Positions 16,153-25,561 of a stretch of 33,268 nucleotides of DNA are shown here, piece by piece. The notes under the pieces are model-generated. The model searched no databases and was not told the origin of the DNA. It was given only the letters and a program-made list of their open reading frames with translations. The stretch's first letter is position 1. Every line of letters starts with the position of its first letter. This DNA is from Candidatus Scalindua sp. (GTDB taxonomy: Bacteria > Planctomycetota > Brocadiia > Brocadiales > Scalinduaceae): positions 1-33,268 of the forward strand of contig JABHIW010000030.1 in NCBI GenBank assembly GCA_018670825.1. Direction: 5' to 3'. The position numbers were made by a program, and so were the translations under genes.

Positions 16153-16162
16153 ACTTTTATTC

Positions 16163-17392
16163 TCAATCACCACTCAGCATCTGTTCAGTCTTAGGTCTCA
16201 CATCAAAGATTGTTAATGCTCCATGAGGATAAATTCCTCCACTAACCATTCCCATTAAATTATGGTCATGGGCAATAGTAACCCCTGGGCCTCGATTACA
16301 AGAGAGACACTCAGTCTGTGATGAGAAATCCGGGATATTATACAAAATATCATATCTTTCACCAGAACCTATGAGAATAGTGTCTTTTTCATACGGAGCC
16401 GGATGTTTTCTTCCATCTGTACCTACAATCAGTCCGTGATAACCGTGTGGATGCCACGCAAAAATGTGGTCGTATCCGATTGCCATTAACCTCACAAGAA
16501 CAATTTCTCCATCGTATGCAACCAGCCTTGTATTCGGATCGTTAATTGTAGACAAAGGGTTATCCAGCTTGTCCATGAAAATCTTACCGTTCAGCGTAAA
16601 GTAATTAGATTTCCAACTCAGACAGTTTTTTATATTTCCCATGTCTCTCAACATTTCCATATATTCGCTATCTACTTCAGAGAAAAACAGGGTATACTCC
16701 CTGTCATACCGGTATCCATAAATTTCATTTTTCTTCTTCTCAATGACAAGTGGGAAATACAGTCCAGCCATGATATGGTTGGTTGAATCTACATGGCAAT
16801 GTCCCATATATGAACCTTCAATATCATCAGGTATTGCTAAGAAATATCTAAATACCTCTTGAGGAAATACAGAAGGATAAGGGATATTTGGAATACCATC
16901 AACAGCCGGAATTAAATCAAGACCATGCCAGTGAATAGTGTGTGCCACATGTTGAATACCGGAGTGCTCCTCCGCTTCATACCAACCGGCATTGTGTAAT
17001 ACCACAATATAGTTCTTTCCGGATTGAAAACGAATTTCATCTCCCGGGACCTTAATTGGCTCTAGCTTAGCGTCTCTCTCTTCAATGGTCTTTATCTCTC
17101 CTACATCAGACCAATCCGGTGCATGAGTGAACCCCCACTGATAGATATATTCTCCATCAGCCATCTCTATATAACCGTCTGTAACATAGATATGAAGTTC
17201 CTGCTCTATTTCACCCCGTTCATGTAATTTATGAAAATCTTCAGCTATCTTCTTATCACCAACAATCAGTTTTTCAGCAGCACCTGCTGTAGTCGCAAGA
17301 CAGATAATGACAGCAAACAAGAAAGGCAGTGCCAGACACTTTCTCGGGACCTGCGAAACAACTTTGATAAAGTTTGAAAATGAATAAAACAT
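16163..17392 (-). CDS. Exported multicopper oxidase
   Basis: The 409-residue protein has a signal peptide (hydrophobic ALPFLFAVIICLATTAGAA, to ~39) and cupredoxin-type copper motifs: HTIHWHG (~149-155), GHCHVDSTNHIMAGL (~196-210), WHPHGYHG (~311-318) and HDHNLMGMVSGG (~373). Such enzymes oxidise a substrate or metal and reduce oxygen at type 1 plus trinuclear copper sites outside the cytoplasm. The Cys of the HCH motif, which links type 1 and type 3 coppers, is in the N-terminal cupredoxin domain; the equivalent place near the C-terminus is Asp (HDH). That differs from classical three-domain laccases. A CLSC pair precedes the last motif. The start at 17392 has GGAGGA six bases upstream; an ATG at 17443 would spoil the signal peptide. 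Substrate unknown; it stands alone with its own terminator. Confidence 0.85.
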   Translation of the reverse strand: MFYSFSNFIKVVSQVPRKCLALPFLFAVIICLATTAGAAEKLIVGDKKIAEDFHKLHERGEIEQELHIYVTDGYIEMADGEYIYQWGFTHAPDWSDVGEIKTIEERDAKLEPIKVPGDEIRFQSGKNYIVVLHNAGWYEAEEHSGIQHVAHTIHWHGLDLIPAVDGIPNIPYPSVFPQEVFRYFLAIPDDIEGSYMGHCHVDSTNHIMAGLYFPLVIEKKKNEIYGYRYDREYTLFFSEVDSEYMEMLRDMGNIKNCLSWKSNYFTLNGKIFMDKLDNPLSTINDPNTRLVAYDGEIVLVRLMAIGYDHIFAWHPHGYHGLIVGTDGRKHPAPYEKDTILIGSGERYDILYNIPDFSSQTECLSCNRGPGVTIAHDHNLMGMVSGGIYPHGALTIFDVRPKTEQMLSGD

Positions 17393-18013
17393 CAAGCTCC
17401 TCCTTTTAAAAAAATTATTATTATATAGGCATCGTAAAAGCAATATTCATACCGTTCGTTTATTTTGAATATATAACGAATGGCAGACAGACATAAGTCA
17501 TTCTACATTAATACATTACTACGAAAGACCAATTATGTTTATGGATTTGAACAATAGGGACAAAGTACAACTTGCGAAATAGTTACGCATATTACAATTT
17601 CTCTAGAATTTATTGCGCGTATTTTGTGCTTTCAAAGAAGAAAGAGTATCAGATATTCGCTCTCAATACATTAAAAAAGCACGAAATATTTTAAATCAAG
17701 TGTGTTTTAGCCTCATAATTTGATAATTATATCCTAAGTCGGCTTTCTTTAGAATAAAAATGAGTGAGAAAAGGAAAGTTTGAAAATTTGGATATAAGAT
17801 ATAAATTAGAGCATCGTTGTGGTACATTGCATACTGTCCTGAGATTTAAGGTGTTAACGGGCAGGGAAAGACACTCAATGAGCGTAGAAAGAGCCTATCT
17901 GAAGCTATTTCTCTAATTATTGAAGACCGCAGTGGTGTACCTGAAATATAAACTGATCATGTAAGTGGACACCCACCCCTGCCACTCAACTATTACTACA
18001 ATTTAGCTCCCCA
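17393..18013. other. Intergenic region between ileS and the multicopper oxidase gene
   Basis: The right-hand ~150 bases contain a plus-strand HicB-like coding remnant (17853-17951). A TATAAT-like box lies ~30 bases upstream of the oxidase Shine-Dalgarno sequence on the minus strand, without a convincing -35. The remainder is AT-rich with no gene, and I find no clear hairpin terminator for ileS. Confidence 0.5.
17853..17951 (+). pseudogene. Remnant of a HicB-type antitoxin
   Basis: A short frame encodes VNGQGKTLNERRKSL, then SEAISLIIEDRSGVPEI and a stop. The GQGKTL...SEAISLIIEDR pattern matches the middle of HicB-family antitoxins (GxTxEEAxxNLxEAIxLxLE). There is no start codon or N-terminal half, a TGA stop interrupts the frame ~25 bases upstream, and no HicA toxin frame is seen. 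It looks like a decayed toxin-antitoxin locus. Confidence 0.4.
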
Positions 18014-20827
18014 TCAAGTTTGAGCTTCAACTTCTTCAATAACCTCTGCACATCGGTTACATAGTGTCGGGTATTTTTCTATCTTGCCTACTTCGTTGCG
18101 GTAGTTCCAGCATCTGTCACATTTGTTACTATCTGCTACACTGGTTTTAATAGATAGTTTTTCAAATATCTCTCCGTTATTTGCAGAGTCAAGAGGTTCG
18201 CTGCTTATGGTTACATCGGAAACTATAAAGATCATTGCTAAATCATTCTCGTACTCCTTCAGCAAACCAAACAGTTCAGCATCTTCTGTGTAAAGTTCAA
18301 CTGCGGCCTCAAGGGAGCTGCCGATCTGTTTTGCCGCCCTCATTGCTTCGAGCTCCCTTGCCACATCGGTCTTAACCTTGATAATTGTTTCCCACTTATC
18401 ATTAAGCGTTTTATCTGTGTATTGTTCGTTGATAACCGGCCATTCAGAAAGGTGAACGCTGCTGTCATCCTGATTAATCTCGTTCCATACCTCCTCAGAG
18501 GTGTACACCAGAACAGGAGCAAGAAGTCGTACCAATACAGAATTTATCCTGTGAAGAACAGTCTGAGTTGCACGTCTTTCAACTGAGCTTTTTGAGAATG
18601 TATATAACCGATCCTTCATAATGTCAAAGTAAAATGAACTCATCTCAACCACACAAAAGTTGAGTACATTGTGATAGACGCGATGAAACTGGAAAGACTC
18701 ATACGCGGAAGTTACAGAGGTTATGAGTTCATCTGTCTTGTATAATGCCCACCGGTCAATCTCCGGCATCTGTGCATACTCTACCGAATCATTCTCAGGG
18801 TCAAAACCGGATAAGTTGCCTAGAATATATCTGAAGGTATTTCTGATGCGCCGGTAGGGATCTGATGTTTTTAATATGATTTCAGGTGAAGCGTGCATCT
18901 CGTTACGGTATTCCATTGAAGAGGTCCAGAGCCTTACAATATCTCCGCCCAACTCTTTCAAGGCATCTCCAACCGATACAAAGTTTCCCAGTGATTTAGA
19001 CATCTTTTTACCATGTTCGTCTACTACAAAACCATGAGTCAGTACCGTTTTGAAGGGGGCCTTCTCCCACGCGGCAACAGAAAGAAGCAATGATAATTGA
19101 AACCATCCCCGATGCTGATCACTTCCCTCAAGATATATATTTGCCGGAAAAGCCAATGCATCACGTTTGTTCAATACAGAATGGTGACTGGAGCCCGATT
19201 CAAACCATACATCAAATATATCATTCTCTTTTTCAAAATCGATAGAACCGCATTTAGAGCATTTTGTGCCTTCAGGCAGGAACTCGTTTGTCTCTTTATA
19301 GAACCAGCTATCCGCACCATGCTTTAAAAACATGTCACGTACGTGGTTTACAACCTTCACATCTAGAAGTGATTCGTTACACTGAGTACAATAGAAAGCC
19401 GGTATAGGCACGCCCCAGGAACGCTGTCTAGAGATACACCAGTCCGGACGATCCTTTATCATATTTGAGAGCCGAACTTCACCCCATGACGGGATCCAAT
19501 CTGATTTCTTAATCTCATCCAACGCGTTTGTTCTGAGTTCCTTATGATCGATGCCCACAAACCACTGTTCTGTAGCTCTGAAAATTACCGGTTTCCTGCA
19601 ACGCCAGCAGTGAGGATATGAATGGTTTATTTTGTCCATATGCAACAATAGGCCCAACTCATCGAGTTTTTCTGTAATTGTTTTATTCGCATCATAGATA
19701 TTCAGTCCTGCAAAATCTCCAGCCTCTTCCGTAAAAATACCGGTTGCGCCAACAGGGCTTACAATCGGCATGTTGTATTTTAAACCGGTCTGATAATCAT
19801 CCTGACCATGGCCCGGTGCTGTATGAACACAACCGGTACCATCCGTCAAAGTAACGTAATTTGCCAGAACGACAGACCCTTCCCTCTTCATAATCGTATG
19901 CTGATATTTCAAGCCTTCCAGGGATTTGCCTTTGATAGAGCCCAAACGCTTGTAGTCCTCTATCTCCTGCAGTTTCATGACAGAGTCCAACAGATCCTCA
20001 GCTACTATTGATACCTGTTTCTTTTGCGTTTTCGGATTTATATATCTTACAGCCGTGTATTGAAATTCCGGATGCACTGCAATCGCAAGGTTTGCAGGCA
20101 GTGTCCATGGAGTAGTAGTCCATATCAGCATATGGGCATCTTCGTCCTGAATCTCCGGAAAGATATCTTTAGGAGAATTTAATAATTTGAAGTTAACGTA
20201 GATTGAAGGACTGGCTTTGTCCTGATGTTCCAACTCTGCCTCGGCAAGAGCAGTCTCACATTGCATACACCAGTGTATTGGCTTCAGACTTCTATAAACA
20301 TATCCTTTCTCTACCAGTTTCCCAAATACCTCAATAATTCCCGCTTCATATTGTGGAGTAAATGTAAGGTATGCAGATTCCCAATCACCAGATATGCCCA
20401 GTGCCTTAAACTGCTTCTTTTGCACTTTTACGAATTTTTCAGCATATTTCTTGCACTTCTTGCGAATCTCAATTTTCTTCATGCCCTTCGCTTCTGAACC
20501 AAGCTCCTGCAGAACCCTGTGTTCAATTGGCAGACCATGGCAATCCCATCCGGGTATGTAAGGGGCATCGTAACCCTTCATTGTATGGAATCGTATAATT
20601 ATATCTTTCAGGATCTTGTTTAGTCCTGTTCCTATGTGAAGGTCACCGGTAGGATATGGAGGGCCATCATGTAGAATGAACTTATCCGCACCTTCCCTCG
20701 CCTTTCGAATCTGAGCGTAGAGGTCTTTTTTATCCCAATTCTTCAGGAATTCAGGCTCTCTCTGGACCAGATTCCCCTTCATGGAGAATTTTGTTTTTGG
20801 TAAATTTATCGTATCTTTATAACTCAT
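18014..20827 (-). CDS. ileS: Isoleucyl-tRNA synthetase
   Basis: This class I synthetase charges tRNA-Ile and edits misactivated valine in the cytoplasm. The 937-residue length is standard for the bacterial form. Visible motifs include the HIGH-type signature (YPTGDLHIGTG, His64), the editing-domain segment (LIWTTTPWTLPANLA), a Cys-rich CWRCR site, the KMSKS loop (GKKMSKSLGN, ~608) and a C-terminal four-cysteine zinc finger (CDRCWNY and CNRCAEV, ~905-925) typical of bacterial IleRS. The ATG is two bases after the stop of the small gene at 20830, so they are probably co-transcribed. Confidence 0.97.
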   Translation of the reverse strand: MSYKDTINLPKTKFSMKGNLVQREPEFLKNWDKKDLYAQIRKAREGADKFILHDGPPYPTGDLHIGTGLNKILKDIIIRFHTMKGYDAPYIPGWDCHGLPIEHRVLQELGSEAKGMKKIEIRKKCKKYAEKFVKVQKKQFKALGISGDWESAYLTFTPQYEAGIIEVFGKLVEKGYVYRSLKPIHWCMQCETALAEAELEHQDKASPSIYVNFKLLNSPKDIFPEIQDEDAHMLIWTTTPWTLPANLAIAVHPEFQYTAVRYINPKTQKKQVSIVAEDLLDSVMKLQEIEDYKRLGSIKGKSLEGLKYQHTIMKREGSVVLANYVTLTDGTGCVHTAPGHGQDDYQTGLKYNMPIVSPVGATGIFTEEAGDFAGLNIYDANKTITEKLDELGLLLHMDKINHSYPHCWRCRKPVIFRATEQWFVGIDHKELRTNALDEIKKSDWIPSWGEVRLSNMIKDRPDWCISRQRSWGVPIPAFYCTQCNESLLDVKVVNHVRDMFLKHGADSWFYKETNEFLPEGTKCSKCGSIDFEKENDIFDVWFESGSSHHSVLNKRDALAFPANIYLEGSDQHRGWFQLSLLLSVAAWEKAPFKTVLTHGFVVDEHGKKMSKSLGNFVSVGDALKELGGDIVRLWTSSMEYRNEMHASPEIILKTSDPYRRIRNTFRYILGNLSGFDPENDSVEYAQMPEIDRWALYKTDELITSVTSAYESFQFHRVYHNVLNFCVVEMSSFYFDIMKDRLYTFSKSSVERRATQTVLHRINSVLVRLLAPVLVYTSEEVWNEINQDDSSVHLSEWPVINEQYTDKTLNDKWETIIKVKTDVARELEAMRAAKQIGSSLEAAVELYTEDAELFGLLKEYENDLAMIFIVSDVTISSEPLDSANNGEIFEKLSIKTSVADSNKCDRCWNYRNEVGKIEKYPTLCNRCAEVIEEVEAQT

Positions 20828-20829
20828 AT

Positions 20830-21111
20830 TTAAATAACCCTATTAATATCCTCTTCATTAATATTTCTAATAAACACTTTCTTATCTCTTGACGTTTCAC
20901 CGGAAACGATTTCTATGTCCGAGCTTTTGATGCCGAGCCAGCGAGAAAGTACTTTGACTACCGCCTTATTCGCCTTTCCCTTTTCCGGTGCAACAGTAAC
21001 TGCAATTTTTATCTGGTCGGCGTGTTCTCCTACTATCCTGTCTTTACTTGCATTTGGTTGTACCTTAACAGATACGACTATTCCGCCTTCAACTTTCCTT
21101 ATATTAAGCAT
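20830..21111 (-). CDS. YggU/DUF167 family protein
   Basis: This 93-residue protein matches the YggU/DUF167 family: VSVKVQPNASKDRIVG near the start and the conserved APEKGKANKAVVKVLSRWLG in the middle, ending with SGETSRDKKVFI. The family is small, cytoplasmic and widespread, with no established biochemical function. The gene ends two bases before ileS. No clear ribosome-binding site precedes the ATG. Confidence 0.88.
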   Translation of the reverse strand: MLNIRKVEGGIVVSVKVQPNASKDRIVGEHADQIKIAVTVAPEKGKANKAVVKVLSRWLGIKSSDIEIVSGETSRDKKVFIRNINEEDINRVI

Positions 21112-21180
21112 TACGAAATACTATGTGATCCACAACTTTAGTTCACTTTAAACTTTAGGCACTCTTAACTTTTTAGAACA

Positions 21181-21459
21181 TTAATATTTTATTGAAAACG
21201 AATCATATTCACCGGTCGCCTGTTCCCAAACGGTTTCTATATTTGTGACCTCTGCTCCAGGAGGCCCCTTTTTGCACCATTCTATGATTTTGTCAATCTT
21301 ATCTATATTGCCTTCAAAAACCGCTTCAACACGTCCATCCTGACAGTTTTTCACCCAGCCAGTCAAGCCCAATTTACTAGATTCATCCCTTGTACCAGCC
21401 CTGAAAAAAACGCCTTGGACCATCCCTTCGATAACGATATGCAGTCTTGCTATTTCCAT
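21181..21459 (-). CDS. acyP: Acylphosphatase
   Basis: This 92-residue enzyme hydrolyses the carboxyl-phosphate bond of acylphosphates in the cytoplasm. Both family signatures are present: GMVQGVFFR, with the phosphate-binding Arg20, and GWVKNCQDGRVE, with catalytic Asn38. Length is typical. It lies 69 bases upstream of the YggU-family gene and may share its transcript. There is no visible Shine-Dalgarno sequence. Confidence 0.94.
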   Translation of the reverse strand: MEIARLHIVIEGMVQGVFFRAGTRDESSKLGLTGWVKNCQDGRVEAVFEGNIDKIDKIIEWCKKGPPGAEVTNIETVWEQATGEYDSFSIKY

Positions 21460-21805
21460 ACTAAATCAAGAAAAATTCATTCAAGTTATTTATCGGTAAT
21501 CAGTCAACCGCCTTTTGGCATATATTCAAGCAGATTACCTACGCCTATACAACTAACATGCAATATTCGTAGCAAAAGATTTATGAGTCCCCAGGAGATG
21601 AACAATTGAAACTTAGAATATAGTTATTTCTTAGAAATTGTAAATATTATTTATTATTATCTTAACAATTCCCATAACCTATTTATCTCTGTAGATGGAG
21701 TGAATATGGAGATATGATATAATTAAATCAGGCCCTTCAGCGCATTCACGTCAGCGTCTGAAGGACCTGTTATACTGTTTGCTTAAACTATTTACCGTTT
21801 AAACC
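21460..21805. other. Intergenic region between ccsA and acyP
   Basis: The only structured element is the ccsA terminator at 21730-21768. The rest is AT-rich and presumably includes the acyP promoter; I see no strong -35/-10 pair. Confidence 0.55.
21730..21768 (-). terminator. Terminator of the resB-ccsA unit
   Basis: AGGCCCTTCAG (21730-21740) pairs with CTGAAGGACCT (21758-21768) with one G-T wobble. On the minus strand a TGATTTAATTAT tail follows, a weak T-tract. It lies ~40 bases past the ccsA stop. Confidence 0.65.
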
Positions 21806-22690
21806 TTATTCCGCGTATATGTGATCACTATCTGCGGAAGTTGGAAGCTTGTGCAACCCCATAAAGGTAAACAGTACAATTGGGAAAGCGATCAGAAGAA
21901 TTATTGAAAGTAAAATAGGTCTGAACGATTTCTTAATATTTGTTTTAGGCAGCATCAATGGCAAATGCATATAGGTAAGATATACAAGCCAGCTGATTAA
22001 AGACCATATCTCTTTAGGATCCCATCCCCAATATGTTCCCCACGCACCCTTTGCCCAGATCGAACCGGTAATCAAACCGATAGTTAAGAACGGAAAGCCA
22101 ATGGAAACGGCAATATAAGCGAGCTTATCGAAACTATAATCCTTCTTTAATTGGATCCCTGACTCGACAACCTCTGCTACTTTCTGCTTTCCGGAGAAAA
22201 TCCATCTATGTATTAAATAAACGATTGCGGCGGAAAATGACATACTCAGCGCGGAATATGATAGAAAATAGCATATTACGTGTGTGACCAGCCAGTTACT
22301 CTGTAGTGCCGGAGGAAGTTCTTTTATTGTACTATCAGCTTGGAGTGCAGAACATATCATCCATGCAACCAGTACACATTGTAATGCACCTATGATCCCA
22401 ATACGGGATTCATGTACTTTAACAATAAAGATGGTTACCAGTTCAAAGATCAGGTAAACAAGCGCAATACTCCATGCAAAGAAGACAAACGATTCAAATT
22501 TGTCAGACATTGGAGCATGATGCGCCTCAGACCACCTTGTCAGTACTAATATTGTGTTTAATATAAAACCACTCGAAAGCACACCGAAAGCGACCCATCG
22601 CATGCTTTTCGCTCTCCAGACTTCCCTGACTATGTAAGCAACAATAGCGGCACAATATACATATAAAGTTAATTTCAGCATAAAATCCAT
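21806..22690 (-). CDS. ccsA: Cytochrome c biogenesis protein CcsA (System II heme handling)
   Basis: This polytopic membrane protein of 294 residues carries the tryptophan-rich heme-binding WWD-type motif (WAKGAWGTYWGWDPKEIWSL, ~213-232), with conserved histidines in flanking helices (for example WLVTHVICYFLSYSALSM and MHLPLM). About eight membrane helices are visible. With ResB it exports heme and attaches it to CXXCH motifs of apocytochromes c on the outer face of the membrane. The ATG has AGAGGTG upstream. The gene is 91 bases after resB, so one transcript is likely. Confidence 0.94.
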   Translation of the reverse strand: MDFMLKLTLYVYCAAIVAYIVREVWRAKSMRWVAFGVLSSGFILNTILVLTRWSEAHHAPMSDKFESFVFFAWSIALVYLIFELVTIFIVKVHESRIGIIGALQCVLVAWMICSALQADSTIKELPPALQSNWLVTHVICYFLSYSALSMSFSAAIVYLIHRWIFSGKQKVAEVVESGIQLKKDYSFDKLAYIAVSIGFPFLTIGLITGSIWAKGAWGTYWGWDPKEIWSLISWLVYLTYMHLPLMLPKTNIKKSFRPILLSIILLIAFPIVLFTFMGLHKLPTSADSDHIYAE

Positions 22691-22781
22691 AACTCATACA
22701 CCTCTCTTCTCTATTTTGTTAAACAATAAACATTTTTCATTAATCACTCTAAATTGGTATTTTAGAGACTAATGGTATTAT

Positions 22782-24656
22782 TTACTCAATATGTTCAGCC
22801 AGCATCTCTTCTTCGGAATAATACTCTTCTATCTTTTTCCCTTTTTTCAATTTTCGTCTTAAGAAAGGTTTTACATAAAAGATAAAGACTATACCTATAC
22901 ATAACATAATAAATCCGGTATAGACCACTAACAAGCCTGGATTCTTTGTTACCTGAAGCCCTGTGTATCTCTCACCTTCAGGATCGTAGCTAGACTGATA
23001 AAAAACAAAACCTTTATACTTCAACGCATTATTAACCTCAATAGTCTTCGTCACCATGGTTTTGCCATTTTCTACAACTCTCAAAATACTTTTATAATCT
23101 TTAATCTCCATGCCGGATTTTTCATATAAAACGGCAAAGTTATTATCAGGATACCAATGTGGCGGAGTATGTGCGAATACCCACTCCGCAACTTTCCCTC
23201 TTGGCCCTTCCATCTCTATCAAAACAGCAGGGTTTCCGGCATGCTCACCAGGCCCATGGTTATGGCCCTCATGCCCACCAACTCTTTTAACAACACTCTT
23301 TTTTAAACCATGTGATGGGAAATATTTTATAACCCTGATTTCCAGCTCCGAATCAGCTACGTTATAACTCTTGTTGAGTTCCCAATCGTTAATACTAATT
23401 ACTTCTTCATTCTTTATATAAGAAATTGTCTTCTTACCACTTTTATTCTGAACAATCCTTACTCTATGCTTTGCATCAGAGAAATTCTCGGGAACGCTAC
23501 ATAAAAGCTTAACGTCCTTATAGATTACCTGATGGGCTTTATCCTGGTAATCAGGATACTTCGAAAATGACCAGCGAGAATCTTTTCCCTGAGGGCCACT
23601 AATCTCAACCATTACGGCTGGATTATTTGGTTCTTGCTCACTTAATGGCACCAATCTTTTGGAGTAATCAAGTGCAAAATTCTTTATCTCAATTATGAAA
23701 TCTGTACCGTCAATAGAAAATTTCTTCCCTTTTTCAACCGGTACACTTTTAACTATATTTTTTCCTTCAATTGTTATATCCAGCTTTGGTTTAGTGCTCT
23801 TACCTGCGGCATTTGCGAGCTTCTCATGCTTCTCAGCATTATCAGCCCATACGTAATCTATCTTTAAATCACGTTGAGTATCACTATACCAGTTACGGTC
23901 TTTGGCAAGAAGCCAACCTTCAGCAGTAACGTTACCCTTCTCTGAAAGCTGAATGTACAAAGCGGGATTATTCGGTACATCAGATACGTTTATTGGCTCT
24001 TGTTGAATTTCAGCATCTTCAATAAAATCTTTAACGGTAACCGCATAATTAGTGCCGGATACACTGTTTCTTTTACCTACTTTTGCAGGGACTGCTTTCT
24101 GCTTATCTTTGTCTTTTACGTAAGCAATCAGCTTATATTTCGGAGGATGCTTCTCAATCAAGAAATCATCACAGAATACCTGAAAGCCCAGAGGGTTCTT
24201 CTTATAGTCAGGCCTGGTCAGATAATAGTCTACTGATTTGCCCTCATAAATATTAACACCACCCTTTACACCGGTAAGAAGGTCAACAACACATCCAATC
24301 AGAATCAAGATTATACTGATATGAGTAACCAGGAAACCGATCATCAGTACCTTATTCCGCCACCTCTTAACCGTACAACAACCTAAATTCACACACAGTA
24401 ATACAAGAAGGAACGAAAACCAATAGGAATGAAATATATCAGTAAACTGAATCGCAGCGAAGAATTTAGCAAGGCCTGCTCCATATCTGGCCGCATATTC
24501 TTCAGGTGATTTCTGTTGAAGAATGACTGTTCCGAGAACACATGAAACCGCCATTATTACTATGATTATGACAGCAAGTCTTACAGAGCACAAAATCTCC
24601 CATGTCTTGCTATTATTCTTTACTTTTTTTACCTGCGGTATTGCTGCCTTTGACAT
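22782..24656 (-). CDS. resB: Cytochrome c biogenesis protein ResB (Ccs1/CcsB) with repeated periplasmic modules
   Basis: The 624-residue partner of CcsA has three N-terminal membrane helices (VRLAVIIIVIMAVSCVLGTV; YWFSFLLVLLCVNLGCC; LVTHISIILILIGCVVDLL) and one near the C-terminus (LLVVYTGFIMLCIGIVFIFY), the ResB arrangement. The third helix carries a His where a heme-ligating His is known in this family. The periplasmic part contains three related modules (~200-265, ~315-375, ~433-500), each with a strand such as YAVTVKDF, FIIEIKNF or LEIRVIKYF, followed by an N-P-A-(L/V) line (NNPALYIQL, NNPAVMVEI, GNPAVLIEM) and a later Trp segment. The third has a His-rich insertion (GGHEGHNHGPGEH, ~456-468). 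The protein chaperones heme and apocytochrome. Multiple ResB/CcsA sets are known in anammox bacteria. Confidence 0.92.
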   Translation of the reverse strand: MSKAAIPQVKKVKNNSKTWEILCSVRLAVIIIVIMAVSCVLGTVILQQKSPEEYAARYGAGLAKFFAAIQFTDIFHSYWFSFLLVLLCVNLGCCTVKRWRNKVLMIGFLVTHISIILILIGCVVDLLTGVKGGVNIYEGKSVDYYLTRPDYKKNPLGFQVFCDDFLIEKHPPKYKLIAYVKDKDKQKAVPAKVGKRNSVSGTNYAVTVKDFIEDAEIQQEPINVSDVPNNPALYIQLSEKGNVTAEGWLLAKDRNWYSDTQRDLKIDYVWADNAEKHEKLANAAGKSTKPKLDITIEGKNIVKSVPVEKGKKFSIDGTDFIIEIKNFALDYSKRLVPLSEQEPNNPAVMVEISGPQGKDSRWSFSKYPDYQDKAHQVIYKDVKLLCSVPENFSDAKHRVRIVQNKSGKKTISYIKNEEVISINDWELNKSYNVADSELEIRVIKYFPSHGLKKSVVKRVGGHEGHNHGPGEHAGNPAVLIEMEGPRGKVAEWVFAHTPPHWYPDNNFAVLYEKSGMEIKDYKSILRVVENGKTMVTKTIEVNNALKYKGFVFYQSSYDPEGERYTGLQVTKNPGLLVVYTGFIMLCIGIVFIFYVKPFLRRKLKKGKKIEEYYSEEEMLAEHIE

Positions 24657-24771
24657 GCTACCTTACCTTACTTTTATTCTACAACATCTTCCTCTACTTA
24701 TAGCAAGGCTTTTAAGTTTGGTAAGAAGTGTTTAAGATTTATATAAATTAACGTTTATTATTTCAGTTGCT

Positions 24772-25449
24772 CTAGCCGGATTTTGGAGACAAGATAAGGA
24801 ACTCAACTCTTCTATTTTTCATCTTGCCGACTTTGCTTTTATTAGAGGATATCGGTCTGTTTGGACCATAACCAGCTATGTGTATTCTCTTTTCCTTTAT
24901 ATGTCCTTTTCTCACAAGATAATGCAAAACACTTAACGCCCGTCCGGCTGATAAATCATGATTTGATTCCCATAAATATTTTGACTTTACTATAGGATCA
25001 TTATCTGTATGTCCATCAATCCTTACTATTGCTTCAGGGTGAGACTTAAGATGTTTGGCAATCTTCTCCAAAGCAACTTCACCCTTGGTCTTTAACTTTG
25101 CCAGACCTGAATCGAATAGAATCGTCTCCGGAAGTTGAATCATAGGACCTTCTGCTGTATCTCTAACCGCAGCTCCCTCACCAATAGAACGGGCAAGTTT
25201 CTGTAAATCGGCACGAAGTTTTCTCTTTTCTGCTGCATCTGATTGCGCACGTTCCTGGTACCCCTTGTTGACCCTACCGGTAGAGTCCAATTCTGCCTTT
25301 AATTTATCAAGCTCGGTCATTTGATCGCGAACAGTAATTGCCTGACGCCTATTAGCAGTCCGAAGTTCATCCAATTCAGCACAACCCTGCACTAGAAAAA
25401 CTGCAATAGCGAAAAACACGAGTCCAAAACGTCCTATATTTTTCTTCAT
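24772..25449 (-). CDS. OmpA-family peptidoglycan-binding lipoprotein
   Basis: The protein has a lipoprotein signal peptide (MKKNIGRFGLVFFAIAVFLV then QGC), with lipidation expected at Cys23. Residues ~24-90 are charged and heptad-like, probably a coiled coil. The C-terminal ~120 residues are an OmpA domain (ILFDSGLAKLKTKGEVALEK, then IVRIDGHTDNDPI, SAGRALSVLHYL and IHIAGYGPNRPI), which binds peptidoglycan non-covalently. It probably tethers a membrane to the cell wall. I chose ATG 25449, because GGAGG lies ten bases upstream; the ATG at 25458 sits almost on top of that site. It is 113 bases after hisI. Confidence 0.9.
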   Translation of the reverse strand: MKKNIGRFGLVFFAIAVFLVQGCAELDELRTANRRQAITVRDQMTELDKLKAELDSTGRVNKGYQERAQSDAAEKRKLRADLQKLARSIGEGAAVRDTAEGPMIQLPETILFDSGLAKLKTKGEVALEKIAKHLKSHPEAIVRIDGHTDNDPIVKSKYLWESNHDLSAGRALSVLHYLVRKGHIKEKRIHIAGYGPNRPISSNKSKVGKMKNRRVEFLILSPKSG

Positions 25450-25561
25450 GTTCGGCATTCCTCCACCACCAATTTCAGTACGAATTTAGTAAATACAGAC
25501 AAAATTCAAGTCCCGAATATAACACGTGATAAAACCCTTTGCAAGTAATTTTTGACTATTA

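Larger units (their letters stand above)
15796..16162. other. AT-rich intergenic region downstream of the multicopper oxidase gene
   Basis: Apart from the terminator element at 16071-16152, this contains only AT-rich sequence. A 73-codon minus-strand frame spans the terminator and has no protein-like features. Confidence 0.6.

Noticed and set aside
17950..18013. An intrinsic terminator after ileS
   Set aside because: The C-rich stretch does not form a stable stem followed by T residues on the minus strand.
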